Origin: Maniola hyperantus | Lineage: Eukaryota; Arthropoda; Insecta; Lepidoptera; Nymphalidae | Length of the DNA: 64,000 nt | Assembly (NCBI RefSeq): GCF_902806685.2 | Contig: NC_048555.1 | Span: 7,564,001-7,628,000 of the forward strand | Direction: 5' to 3' | Part shown: positions 1 to 11,800 of the stretch, one piece after another | How the letters are laid out: each line of letters starts with the position of its first letter | How positions within the stretch are numbered: position 1 is the first letter of the stretch | The notes under the pieces: model-generated | Database searches by the model: none | What the model saw: the letters and a program-made list of their open reading frames with translations, nothing else | Told to the model about the DNA's origin: nothing | Translations under genes and position numbers: made by a program

Positions 1-515
1 TGAGAATCCTAAATACACGCAGGCGAAGTCGTGGGAATCTGCAGCTAAGTAGTATAATAATGCCTATCCTACAACCATCCTATAACAACATAAGAAGGAA
101 GTACTAACGTAGGTACCTATGTCAAGTTAGTAAGTAGTAGTAACAAGCCCATTCTTCCAGTGATGATTGATTGATTCCATTTAGTAAATTTTCATTATAG
201 GCAAATACGTGTTAAAATTCTAATCAAAGGGTCAACCAATCTAACAGTACCTGCCTAATATGTAGATAGATATTACTTATTACAATATAGCTCTTAATAC
301 TTAAAACATAGAGATCAAAATTGTTTAAAATCTTCCAGTTCCAATAATAGATACGATAGATTCAGACAATCATGTGTAATTGAGCCTGTGATTACACGTA
401 TTGTAATATAATCCTCAATATTATTATTCGTAACGTCTTGGTCTTGCTACCTGATAATAATATGCTTTTGTGTTTGTTCTTCGACATGCCCTTTACTCCG
501 GGTTTCTTCGGAATT
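1..515. other. AT-rich intergenic DNA, no feature recognised
   Basis: I see no open frame of note, no tRNA-like sequence and no repeat that recurs clearly in this window. Scattered TACCTA/TAGGTA motifs are present. Confidence 0.5.
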
Positions 516-519
516 TTTA

Positions 520-735
520 ACCGACTTCAAAAAAGGAGGAGGTTCTCAATCCGTCGGATTTATCTTTTATTTTTTATGTATGTTCCCCGATTACTCGAAG
601 ACGCCTGAACTGATTTCAAAATTCTTTTTTTTGTTTAAAAGGGTATACTTTCAAGGTGACCCCATTATAAATTTGGTGAAGATGTGATGAACATCTTCGA
701 AGATAGATAATGATACACCTCAACGGATAAAGATA
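520..735 (+). repeat. Dispersed lepidopteran-type repeat (unclassified)
   Basis: The stretch begins with AACCGACTTCAAAAAAGGAG and runs through a T-rich block and a phrase near 'CCCCGATTACTCGAAGACG'. I recognise this wording as a high-copy interspersed sequence in moth and butterfly DNA. It has no coding capacity. The boundaries are approximate and the class is unknown. Confidence 0.45.
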
Positions 736-958
736 GCAGGATCTAGTAAATTCTTACCTACTCGCCGGGCGATGGCAACGGCCCGTACTGTTTCGGCTTT
801 GTTGTGCCCTTTCAAGTGTCGCTCGGTGCCGTACCGGCCAATGGAAAAGCACCCATAAGAAGTTCCTTGTCATGAAAAAATCCCCGATATGCATTGATAT
901 AAGAGAAGAAAGTATTAAATTAAAACTTTTGTTTAAAAATTTCTGCGTCGTTGTCATC

Positions 959-1032
959 GGCCCATTAGCTCAGTTGGTTAGAGCGTCGTGCTAATAACGC
1001 GAAGGTCGCGGGTTCGATCCCCTCATGGGCCA
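959..1032 (+). tRNA. tRNA-Ile (anticodon AAU)
   Basis: A complete cloverleaf can be drawn. The 7-bp acceptor stem is GGCCCAT/ATGGGCC, the D arm is GCTC/GAGC, and the anticodon stem TCGTG/CGCGA closes the loop CTAATAA, giving anticodon AAT. The T arm is GCGGG/CCCTC with loop TTCGATC, and the discriminator base is A. There is no intron. The B box (GGTTCGATCCC) is intact and a pol III terminator (TTTTT) follows at 1041-1045. One T-stem pair is a C-T mismatch where a C-G pair is usual, so slight decay cannot be excluded. It lies just beyond the 3' side of the sha gene. Confidence 0.93.
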
Positions 1033-1040
1033 CAACACAC

Positions 1041-1045
1041 TTTTT
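1041..1045 (+). terminator. Pol III terminator of tRNA-Ile
   Basis: A run of five T residues begins 9 bases after the tRNA discriminator base, as expected for RNA polymerase III termination. Confidence 0.75.
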
Positions 1046-1828
1046 ATTTTGCTAATTATTTATTGTAAGTAACCTTTACAACTATTTCTGATTTTAGGTA
1101 GTTCACTCTGCTTTAATATCTAAAAAAGTTTCTGGTCTTGAGACAAAGTGCGCACAAAACAAGTAGTTCAATCTGAAGTCTGAACACGAGTTGTATGACT
1201 GCACGTCTGGTTTGTATATTAATCATTTTCCTTACTATAAACATAATCCTAAACCTACGCAAAAAGCCATGTTGCATCTTCAAATCAGACTATTTGTTTT
1301 GCGCGGTCTCAACGACAGAGACAGTGCTCTACAAATCTGGTATCTCTTTCTAAAGTTAGATTAGGTACATTAGGTAGGTACTTTCTGCCGCGTACTTGGA
1401 TCTTTATGTCTAAGGTAAATAATAAAAAGTAATATTTCCTGACTAAATAATATATTTATTTTTCCAGGTATTCTTTAACTGTTTTTTTAATTCTTTCTTA
1501 AATCTATTCTTACATAAAATTCAATATTTTAAAATTAATTAAGTAGATACCCATTTATGTTTAATCCTACCTTACCTATTCATAAAAGATCTTAACATTT
1601 AAGTAAATCAATAAAATTGACAAAAGAAACCTAACTGTTACAAAGAAGTTTTTGATTTTGTATAGAAAATCCTTTAAAATAGTTAAACTAATTTTCTAGC
1701 CTCTTTTAAAACTCTATATACATTATGAATTAATTGCACAACCGGCCGGTTCTAATATTTACAACAATGGCATTCGTAACAAAGAATATCTATTATTTAC
1801 AATATGTGCAGATTAAAGAAAATCGCTA
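1046..1828. other. Intergenic; contains a short dispersed repeat at about 1305-1395
   Basis: No gene is visible. The part around 'CGGTCTCAACGACA...CTCTACAAATCTG' (about 1305-1395) recurs with changes at about 46015-46125 on the same strand, so it belongs to a dispersed repeat. Confidence 0.45.
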
Positions 1829-2049
1829 CCCATATTAAAAATGCGAATGTGTGTTTGTTTGTACTTTGTTGGTTTGACCTTCAATCACGTCACAACGGCA
1901 ACGGAGCAACGGATCGACGTGACTTTTTGTATGGTTAGGTATAGTTTTAGACCTGAAGTGTGACATAAGACACTTATTTTATCCCGGAAATTCCCATGGG
2001 ATTTTTGAAAACCTTAATCCACGCGTACAAAGTCGCGGGCATCAGCTAG
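1829..2049 (+). mobile_element. Non-autonomous Helitron-like element
   Basis: The copy starts near 'CCCATATTAAAAATGCGAA', passes through the 'ATCCCGGAAA' block and ends 'GTCGCGGGCATCAGCTAG', immediately followed by T. A short stem-forming block (CCACGCG...CGCGGG) precedes the CTAG end. A CTAG terminus, a 3' hairpin and no target duplication are Helitron hallmarks. This family (Lep1-like, my inference) recurs at least ten times in the window. Confidence 0.6.
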
Positions 2050-2072
2050 TAATAATTAAAAAAATGACAAAA

Positions 2073-2412
2073 ACGTTCAATAGGTATACGTCCCGCAAAT
2101 TGCTATTGCGCTGGAACCATGTCTCATTAACATTGAAATGACGTCAGCCGAAATAAAAATATTCCATCAGCTCGAAACTTTAGTCTAGTGCTGACGTCAC
2201 TAAAATGGCGGCCACGCGCATTAGCAGCGTTCAGTAGGTATACGTCCCGCAAATTGCTATTGCGCTGGAACCATGTCTCATTAACATTGAAATGACGTCA
2301 CTTTGACGTCAGCCGAAATAAAAATATACCATCAGCTCGAAACTTTAGTCTAATGCTGACGTCACTAAAATGGCGGCCACGCGCATTAGCAATTTGCGGG
2401 AAATATACCTAT
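2073..2412. mobile_element. MITE, internally duplicated (two 155-bp-period units)
   Basis: Two near-identical units start at about 2073 and 2228. The outer ends are inverted repeats: AGGTATACGTCCCGCAAATT at the left, and the complement of AATTTGCGGGAAATATACCT at the right. Each unit carries the palindrome TGACGTCA near both ends, and the second has an extra one, giving five in about 300 bp. It is non-coding, and I take it as a MITE with a partial tandem duplication. Confidence 0.6.
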
Positions 2413-3026
2413 AAGAGATTAAATAATTTCTGATAATTTTTTTTAAATACATAGTGCGTCGTTCAATGATTAAATATATTATGCATAGAAACTGATATGT
2501 GCAAATATAGACATCATAATGATAATAAAGTGCTCACAAGATTCAACATGATTAAAGACAGAGATTTGAATTTTGGATATTCGTAGTTCGTAAGTAAGTA
2601 CCTACCTAATTATATTAAAAATGTTAAAATATGATATTAGAATGGAATATTCTTTTAAATTTTTTAAATAGATATCATGTCGATATACCTACCTTTTCCT
2701 ACCTACCTACCTATTATCTTGGAATTAATAAATCCAATTGTATTATAATTTTCACAGCTGACTATAATATATTGGGAGTTAGGATTTTTTATAAATTAAA
2801 GAATGCCTCACGCAGCGCTCCCAAGTCCTAACCCATGAAGTTAACCCAGTCCAAAGTCCACTGACCACTGCACTCTAAACACAACTTATTTATGATCTTT
2901 TGGTGCTTTTATAAAGGTGGCAGTATAAAAGACGCTATGGAGTATGCCATCTAATGAAATTAACACAATAATATTCCCCAAAAGCCTCTGTCTGTATTTA
3001 CTATTTACGTACTATTTTTGCTATTA
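2413..3026. other. AT-rich intergenic DNA, nothing recognised
   Basis: No coding or RNA feature is visible. TACCTACC motifs are dense around 2600 and 2690-2710. Confidence 0.5.
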
Positions 3027-3321
3027 CAGTACCCGTAGTACAAGATTTTACGTCTCACCAAACCAAACCAAATTCGAGAGTCGAAATACTTCCGCGTTAC
3101 AGTAAACTGGATCTTAAGTGCCTTGTTTTAAAGCTCAAGTTTGTCTACACTTCTACAGCCAGCGCTCCAAGCGGAAACATTACGAAATTAAAATCAGTGG
3201 CATTGAATATTTGACTTCAATTCAAGGCGGTTTAGGTCCATTTTACTGTAACGCGGAAGTATTTCGACTCTCGAATTTGGTTTCGTTTGGTGAGACGTAA
3301 AATCTTGTACTACGGGTACTG
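3027..3321. mobile_element. MITE with about 79-bp terminal inverted repeats
   Basis: The element begins CAGTACCCGTAGTACAAGAT and ends with the exact complement of that start. The two arms match over about 75-80 bases and flank about 135 bp of unrelated core. A degraded relative of one arm (phrases GGTCCATTTTACT and GGTGAGACGTAAAATCT) sits at about 25970-26055. No clear target duplication was found, and a short open frame inside it is incidental. Confidence 0.7.
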
Positions 3322-3424
3322 ATTCTGTTTCTATGTAGGAAGTGATGTTTTGAATTACATTTTAATGAACGAACACTTAATCTATACCTTGAGGTAAAAT
3401 TCGGTGGCACTAAACATAAAACCT

Positions 3425-3430
3425 TTTAAT
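3425..3430 (-). promoter_or_regulatory. Possible poly(A) signal of sha (ATTAAA)
   Basis: On the minus strand, ATTAAA occurs about 115 bases past the sha stop codon. No canonical AATAAA was seen in the nearer 3' sequence, so this is only the best candidate. Confidence 0.3.
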
Positions 3431-3545
3431 TATTAATCATTTTACCATAATAATATACTTATAGTGAATATTTCAATACATATACCTATTCACGTCAGAA
3501 CATTATTATTTAAACAATTAAAATTACATATTTTATCATTTGGCT

Positions 3546-5876
3546 TTATAAATTTAACTTTTGGACGGATTGTACATATGGCGAATCATCTAAATTTGTA
3601 ATGGAAGCAGCCGACGCTCTCCCGTCATGTCCAGTTACAATAGAAATAACACTTTTATGCTCAGAGTCACTGTCTCCACTTACAATTATATTGGTTTCAC
3701 CAGCAAAACCAGAATCTATTTGCTCTTGACTGCGACCTAACTTATTGCGACGCCCATAACCTAATTCTTCGAAAATATGCTTCGAGTCATTAAAATTACC
3801 AAAAAATACCGAATCAGTTTCTACACTTTCTCCCCCAGATTCACTTCTTCCGTCACACAATGATTCCAAATCATCTGTGTCTGTATCTATATGTAAATTA
3901 TTTATTTTGTTTGTAGGCATTTTCAGAATAGGTTCGGGAGGAATTAATTTTGGTTTCAATTGCATTAAATATCTAGCTCTTCGCTTTGATTCATTTGAAT
4001 CTGTACTTAAATAACCAGAATCTTCTGTACGGCATAGTTTTCTTATATCAACTCGCCTGGGTCTTGTTCTAGCCGATCGTCTTCCAGAGCGTCTTGCATT
4101 TATATCACTTCGTTTTTCGTCACTTCTTGAATGTGGTGGGAATCTATCTCTCTCTTCTGATGAACGGTATCGATCACTTGGAGGACTGTTTCTGGATGTA
4201 TTTCCTTTGTTATAGAACTCCGCACGTTTTTGTTTAGGTGGTACAGGTGGTTTGAATTCAAATGGATTGTCTAAGTTTCTAGGTTGTTCCAAATTCTTTA
4301 TATAAGCTGCCAATTCTTGAGCACCATTAGGTACGCTACCCCGTCTTGCATAAAATCTTACATCATTTTGAGCTTTAGTTCTAGCCTCATAAATTTGCCT
4401 TAAACTACCAATTTTTCTCGTAAATGCATTTTCTGTTGGACTTTTTTGTTTTTGTGTTTCAGGAACAACAAGTTTATATTTAAAACTTCCACCAGATTTG
4501 AGCACTATTCTTTCGACACATTTTTTAGTTTCAGTTTCTTCCATTGACTTTTTAGGTTTTCTATCAAGAGTATCAGGATCAAAATCATCTTTGATCTTCT
4601 GTCTATTTTCTACAGGAGAACCTCGAACTTCAATTGTCAGAGGACCAAGATTTTCAATGTTATTATATATAGGTTCTACAGAGTTTATAAATACATCATT
4701 ATTGGAGCTATATTTTTTTCTACTATCACAGTTATATGTTATTGTTTGATGAGAATTACTGGTTGAAGTAATTTTTAAATCACGCCAGCTTTGTGTTCTT
4801 CTGTCGCGAGTTATATTTGTGTTTTGTAGGGGTGACATTTCTTTCTTATTAGGTTGCGCCGCATAATCCAAGGAAAATCTTCTCTTTTTCAACATATTTC
4901 TTTCCAAACTATCAAACTGTTCATTTTCTGCATGCTTTTTACGATCTACGAAAAGTCTATTATTGTCACAAAAATAAATCGAATCCGCGGCGACAACTGG
5001 TATCACTAATTTTGGTACCATAGTAGGTGATTTAAGTATATCATAAAATTCATCTGGTTCTTCAACTCGACGACATTTATTTAATTCACGTATGACTGCC
5101 TGCATTTTTCTTTTCACTTCCGGAGACACTGGCTCCTTTACATCACTTAAATCTGAGAATTCGATTGGAGGAGGAGGTGGTGGGGGCAACTTCTTTCGAA
5201 CTAGCCGAGTAGCATAATTTGAAGGACTTTTTCTTTCTAAAGAGTTAGTAGCAGTTGATAAAACAATAGTATTTTGAGATATTTTGTGATCCTGGATTAT
5301 TTGATTTTCAAAATTATCTTCTATTTTTAAATTTATATCATTAATATACTTTGTTAAAAGCGATTCAGTAATTCGAACATCCTCTGGTTCTTCGTTACGT
5401 ACTGGTTCTACTAAATTAATCCTAATTTCTTCTTTTTCTTTAGGTTCAACAACTCTTGGTGTTCCACTAACCTTGGCTATTGATTTTACAGGTCTAGTTG
5501 CTGTGGCAGGTGTAGGAACTTCGTCTAGCCATTTTTGAACTATCCTCTGTTTATAATCATCACTAACACAAGTTTTACACGAATTAGATCTAATTAAGCT
5601 AGCATTTTTCTTTGCTCGTTCATTACTGTTACATCCCGGACAACCTCCGCATAAAATAGTGCGCCGGCTATTTTCTCGCTTTAGACTTATAGCGCTAAAT
5701 CTTCTACCCCTTCTTGCACAAGGAATATCCCAACCAAGATCTACTGTATGATATGATTCTTCTTCTGGTATATCATATAATATAGGAATGAATCTCTTTG
5801 ATATCATCTTTTCCTTGGCAATAGACATGACTTCTCTTAATTTGGTTAAAAAGTCGACAGCTGCCGGTGGAGGACT
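3546..5876 (-). CDS. sha: sha last coding exon (cytoplasmic tail, 776 residues)
   Basis: The acceptor is TTAATTGCAG|AG (phase 0) and the exon runs uninterrupted to TAA. It opens SPPPAAVDF. Notable stretches are a Cys cluster (CGGCPGC...CKTC) near 5650-5560, the seven-Pro run at 5167-5187, and an Arg-rich block (RSGRRSARTRPRR) around 4050-4090. The C-terminal part is Ser/Asp/Gly-rich, with repeated 'DSG'-like motifs. This exon carries almost two thirds of the protein. Confidence 0.88.
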   Translation of the reverse strand, partial: SPPPAAVDFLTKLREVMSIAKEKMISKRFIPILYDIPEEESYHTVDLGWDIPCARRGRRFSAISLKRENSRRTILCGGCPGCNSNERAKKNASLIRSNSCKTCVSDDYKQRIVQKWLDEVPTPATATRPVKSIAKVSGTPRVVEPKEKEEIRINLVEPVRNEEPEDVRITESLLTKYINDINLKIEDNFENQIIQDHKISQNTIVLSTATNSLERKSPSNYATRLVRKKLPPPPPPPIEFSDLSDVKEPVSPEVKRKMQAVIRELNKCRRVEEPDEFYDILKSPTMVPKLVIPVVAADSIYFCDNNRLFVDRKKHAENEQFDSLERNMLKKRRFSLDYAAQPNKKEMSPLQNTNITRDRRTQSWRDLKITSTSNSHQTITYNCDSRKKYSSNNDVFINSVEPIYNNIENLGPLTIEVRGSPVENRQKIKDDFDPDTLDRKPKKSMEETETKKCVERIVLKSGGSFKYKLVVPETQKQKSPTENAFTRKIGSLRQIYEARTKAQNDVRFYARRGSVPNGAQELAAYIKNLEQPRNLDNPFEFKPPVPPKQKRAEFYNKGNTSRNSPPSDRYRSSEERDRFPPHSRSDEKRSDINARRSGRRSARTRPRRVDIRKLCRTEDSGYLSTDSNESKRRARYLMQLKPKLIPPEPILKMPTNKINNLHIDTDTDDLESLCDGRSESGGESVETDSVFFGNFNDSKHIFEELGYGRRNKLGRSQEQIDSGFAGETNIIVSGDSDSEHKSVISIVTGHDGRASAASITNLDDSPYVQSVQKLNL

Positions 5877-8800
5877 CTGCAATTAAAAATAACTATTTAG
5901 TGGATGTTCATGATAAAACTAATATAAACAAAATTAATTGTTAAACTTAAACTATACCTTCAAATGTTCTATTTCAAAAAACACTGGATTAAAATACAAT
6001 TTTCTTCTAATAATTGGTTCTCCTTCGGGTGGGAGTGATAAATTCTCTGATTCATCATTTTCTGCACTACAGTGAAGTATTGACAGGTCAGAATGTGGAG
6101 CCTTTTCAAGTTCAGGTGAAGCCGATCGTCTTTGGATCCGTTCATTGACACGCTCTGGAGTGGAAGATGCTCTTATTGATGGTCTTGACGGTTTTTTACG
6201 TCTTGAATGTACTACAGCAGATACGACGTTACAATTACGGTCCTGAAACTGTCATAATTTTTCATTAGCACCTTGAAAATAAAACAATAATTTATTCGGT
6301 TAAATTGCCAATGAAATTTAAGTAAAAAAGTACCTGTTGTGTTTTGAGCGACGTAGAATCAAATGTATCTTCTGTATGTTCGCTCACATCAGATAGACCT
6401 GCATCAGTTGTGTAATCACTTCTTGCGTTTTCTAAGTTCATCAATGGATTGGTTTTCATTATCTGAAACATAATAATTTTGGTTTCATCTACAGCTAAAA
6501 TTTAAACTAAGATTGTTATTCACCTAAGCTTATTCCTTACCATATTATCCATGCCCAGACGTGAATCCATGGTAGATTCATTATCAGTAGAATTAGTGTG
6601 AGAATCATTCAACTCAGGGTCTTTTGACTTTCTTCTCTGCTTTTGCTTATAGTGGATGAAGAAGATTATTCCAGCTGCGTAGACGAAGACAATCATCAAG
6701 ACGCAGACACCGATCGCAAGTGACTCCAAAACGCTGAGGCCTTGACTTTGCCCAGCTGGCTCTGTTGTGACCGTTTCTCCAGCATGGAATGGTATTGATC
6801 TAACATCTGAAAAAATCAAGAGATTAAAATTGTTATTGAATGTTGCGAAAGAAAATATAGTATAGAAAATATTGAAAATGTTGATTTTATGTTACCTAGT
6901 AAAGTTTGGCGAGTTATACCAGCGATACGGAAAGCGGCGCATGAAGCAGCAAGGTGAGTAGGTTTGGATGCTGAGCATAAGACGTGAGCGGTCACAAGGC
7001 GCCCTTCCAGACGCGTGTGAAGACTCGCAGAACCTCGCCACTGCCGAGAAAAATGTGAGTCTAGATAAAACAGGTAGTATAGTCGACAAAAATATTTATT
7101 TAACCATTGAGGACTATATTTAAAACATTTTTTACGTGACGAAATAAGTAAGTTTGCCACGTCCGTCATGTTAGAATTGCGGGAATATAAAGAATCTCAC
7201 CGCTTCGAATCAGCCGTCGCAAAGATTAATTTGCATCATGGATTTGGCAAAATTCTTGCGACATTCGTTAAAATAAAATTTGGTAAAGCAAGAATGGGGC
7301 TGTTTAAAAAATTTAGAAGTCACAATTATATTCGCTGACACACCAATTTTTCTTAACTTACCTTATTATTTACCGTACTGGAATGTGTATTTTTATTTTT
7401 AGTGGACAATTGAAGTATTTTGAGTTACAGTATTAATTTCAAATTTTGTGTTTCAAGGTTCAGCAGGTACTATAAACAGATAAGGGTTCAATAAAAACTG
7501 TCATCCCCCTTCCAAGTTAGCCCGTTTCCATCTTAGATTGCATCATCACTTACCACCAGGGTGAGATTGCAGTCAAGGGCCGTGTACCTAATGGAATAGA
7601 GGGTTTGAATCTGAATTAACTAGGTTGCTGAAATAAGTAATTGTTGTTTTTAGATTAACAAAAAAAACCGGTCAAGTGCGAGTCAGACTCGCGCACTGAG
7701 GGTTCCGTACTTATCGTATTTTATCGACATTTTGTACAATAAATCAAAAACTATTATGCCTAAAAATAAATAACAATCTGTTTTAGAATGTACAGGTAAC
7801 CCTTTCATATTATACCCGACTTGGTATAGTAATCTACTATGAAAGTTGAAAATAGCAATATTTGTTCATGAACACATTTTAATTATTTTCTTGTGATGTA
7901 ACCAAAATTCACGGTTTTAGATTTTTCACCTCATGTCTGCTATAAGACCTGTACCTTTCTCCCAAATTTCATGATTCTAGGTCAACGGGAAGTACCCTAT
8001 AGGTTTCTTGTCGTCTGTCTAGACAGATCTAGAGTGATCTTATAAGGGTTTCATTTTTCCTTTTGAGGTACGGAACCCTAAAAAGAAACAAGAGATTGGC
8101 GAAATAGTCGTTCTTGATTTAACTTTTAAAAAAAGGTCAGATCAAAGGACCCTAAATTCCCCACACTATCAACGCGGCATCAACATATTCAATGTAAGCG
8201 CTGCATATTTGCACAGACTGCACAAATTGTTCCTTTGACGACTCCGAGCTTATCAACGCCCACATCTGCGGCTCGCTTTTCACTGCCGACACCTTGACTT
8301 CCGACTGGAGAATACATGGGATAGCTTAAAACTCAGTCTCAATTTTTAGCCTCAATATTTATTTAGCTGAATCCTATTGGTGGAGCTATTCATCATTTTC
8401 ATCAGCTAGTCATTTTGTCGTTTTCTGAGTACGGTTCTCCTCTCAGAATGAGAAGGGTTTGGCCATAGTCTACCACGCTGGTCACTGGTCAAGTGCGGTT
8501 GGGAAGATTTCATACACCCTTGAGAACATTATAGAGAACTCTTGATGTTTTTTAGGGTTCCGTACCTCAAAAGAAAAAACGGATAGATAGCATAGCATAA
8601 CTAGCATATGCTTGCGACTTAAGCCCCTAAGGGGTTGAATTTTCAAAAATCCCTTCTTAGCGGATGCCTACGTCATAATAGCTATCTGCATGCCAAATTT
8701 CAGCCCTATCCGTCTAGTAGTTTGAGCTGTGCGTTGATAGATCAGTCAGTCAGTCAATCCTTTTATATATTTAAATATAGATTTAGGTATTTAAGACATA

Positions 8801-11800
8801 AGTATGGATACTCTCTAGTCTTTATCTACTTAGAAAGTTTCGAGATCTAAATTTAAGTTTTTTTAGATTTTTTTGGTTTCCAAATTGCTCGCCATAAAAT
8901 TCTAAATCATGATTTTTTTTTTAAAGTCATATATTATTCAAAATGATATTATCAACAACGCGAAAAGCACAACTTTTGATTTTTATATCCCTGCATAAAT
9001 TAACAAGCCATTAAACCCGATCCCCAATAAATATTCATATTTACGAGTAGGTATTTCAATTTTGTTTGAAACTATAGTTTACTGTGCTTTCCTTTCCTAT
9101 TTAGTTAAGAAATTAAAATTCTGTTTATACCTATTTATTTTATTCGAAAGCACTTTTTTAAATTAATGTTTTCCATTTCTCTTTTATAGTTTCTTTTTAT
9201 CATTAATTTTATATCATTTAATGAGAGTAAAACAGGCAGGTTCAAAATGTTAATACCTACCTTACAATTATTTTACTCACTGTCTTAGTTCTTACGTAAG
9301 ATTAAGGGTCAATATTTTAAAACTACTTAAATACAAAAGAAAAGTATATTATTTACATTTAGAAAAAACTTATCACTAAAAAAATTAGGTCTAATATTGA
9401 AATGTTTAAAATTAATTCTTGTATTAATAAACTTATTTTCCGTAGTGTGAATTTAAATTTATAGGTTTAAGTATATAAATTCCGTTTTATAACTCCAATA
9501 TTGTATTAGAAGAGCTTTATAGGTAAGCACCTTTTATCTCATGTATTTTTACTAGTGTCATAGAATCTAATTTAAACAAAAAAGTCGATATGGAACCGTT
9601 ACTCAAATTCTACGTGTTTTACGCCACAAGAAGAACGTTTAATGTTGGATTTTTATGTAGGTAATTAATGGTGTACCTACACTGTATTTGCTACACAATT
9701 TTTTTTTAAATTCATTATAGGCAAACGCTTGACCTGATGGAAAGTAATCATAAGGCCTAAGATGGGACGCGTTTACTTAGAAGATGCCTATTCACTCTTG
9801 TTTTAAAGATACCCGGGTTGTAAATTGGTAGGAAATGGTGGTATTATATGCCATCAGTCTATTAGGTATAAGTTAGTACTATATCTCATAATATTATTAG
9901 TAGGTATGTCTGTTGCTTCTTATTCTGTACATCATGAAAGCTATCTATTTTATATGTTTTGAAATATATAATATCATTTAGGTACCTTGCATTTTTAACG
10001 TTGCAAGCATTTTAAATTATATTGTAAGTAATGGTAATAAAATAAATAATTACTAAAAAAGCTGTCTTAATACCCCATGATCGTTTTAAGTGTCTTTTAA
10101 TAGCTTTACGCAGCGGCATTACCTAACTCCTTTCCTCAGTTTATTGTTTTCAAACATACTAAAATATTGAAGATAATGATTTTCAAACTAATTGCGCTGA
10201 TAAGTTCAAATTCTTACTTAGTCTGTTCGCTATAGAAAATATCCTGCTGGTAGAGGTAGTTAAATATCATGGAATCTATATTTTGGGCTCAGACAAGGTG
10301 TTATCCACAGAACCTATAATGTAATGTAGTAGGGCTACCACATCTTTTCAACATAGATAGACGAGTGAGTTTTGTATATTATTTTGATGTGGTAGCTTCA
10401 ACGGATAGTGGTCGATAAAACAATCGATCAATAGTCAATCGATGAGGTATAGACTGTAGATCTATCGAGCGACGTAAGAAATTACCGAGAGAAAGTTTTC
10501 TTGACGACGAATGATGACGTGTAACTTTGGACAAGTAACTAAGTAGATATAATAATATGTCGAATCGTAAGAACTTGCAAATCGACGATGACGACTTATC
10601 TCCTGCAACTATCGAATAATATCGATCGAAGGCATCGATCGATGTCGTTGGGGAAAGATATTGTAATTTGTAAAACCCCTGGCCGAGCAACAGTCGAAAA
10701 CCTTATAGTGAATATTCGTAAACATTCCAAATACGTAGTACGTACACAGCAAATCGTACCTAGACCGTAATTAGAGACATAAATAAACCAAACTGTAAGT
10801 ACTAGCCGTCACCTTATTAAGTTGGTGGTAGTGCATTTATTTTTAATATTTGCATCAAAAATTTGGCAAAAATGTTTGAATTTAAATAAATAATAAAGCT
10901 AAGTACGTGATAATGTAAATTTTTCAAGAACCATCCATGTGTGTGGCCGAATTGGCTACCGTTAAGATTTCAACTTTGATGATCATTTCGCAGATAATGA
11001 GATAACCGATGTGTTCATAACAGATCTCGGAGCCTCCCAATATGCGCTGAGGGTGGCCACCGAGGGGGATGTAGGTGTAAAAATCCTACATGTCTTTTAT
11101 AGGACGTCGTCGGGTACCTTTAGGAGATTTCCCGCCATAAACAAAAACCTGTAATGTGCGAGTCGGGCCTAGCTCTTTCTGGGTCCTATACATAATAATT
11201 ATGAACATCATATTTTCGGTGCATGAAATATTTCTTTTTCACATAAAATCATTTTGGTTTTGGGTCAACGTTCTACACCAAATAACAAAATTTTAGATTT
11301 CTAACTCATTTCGTTTACGAGCTAGAGACCTGTGACAAGCGGACACACGAATACACAGACAGCTCCGTTTTTACCCCTTGGGTACGGAATCCTAAGAAAG
11401 GTAGGTAGGTACCTACAGTAGGTAGGTATAGTAGGTACGAAGTCTCGTCAAGTGAACAGCAGCATCACCGATCTTTAATAAACGGTTTACGACTTTGACG
11501 AAAACAACAACGACGTTATGGGTTCGATATCACGGCTGCGGATATAAAAATTAAAGAAAAATCCACTGGAAAAGAAAATAATTGAGCAATAAAATATTAC
11601 TAATATTCTGTTTAATTTTTTATCACTACACTCTATGATTTTTTTTAAAAACTTTTCAACTTTTTTTATAAAAACTTTTCATTTTGATTTTCAAGGTATC
11701 TGACGCTCACACACATATCGGAGATTATCGGAAGTCATGACAATAAATCTGCAGGACAGGTGACGTTAGTAGGTACATAATTAATTGTTGTTCAATGGCT

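Noticed and set aside
4498..4749. Plus-strand ORF inside the last sha exon
   Set aside because: It is the reverse shadow of a long, well-supported coding exon and shows no family resemblance.
6816..7169. 117-codon minus-strand ORF running through sha exon 5
   Set aside because: Only the part 6896-7040 is flanked by good splice sites; the rest is intron read-through.
10588..10770. 60-codon plus-strand ORF in sha intron 4
   Set aside because: It overlaps a minus-strand ORF through the ATCGAT cluster; neither has coding features.
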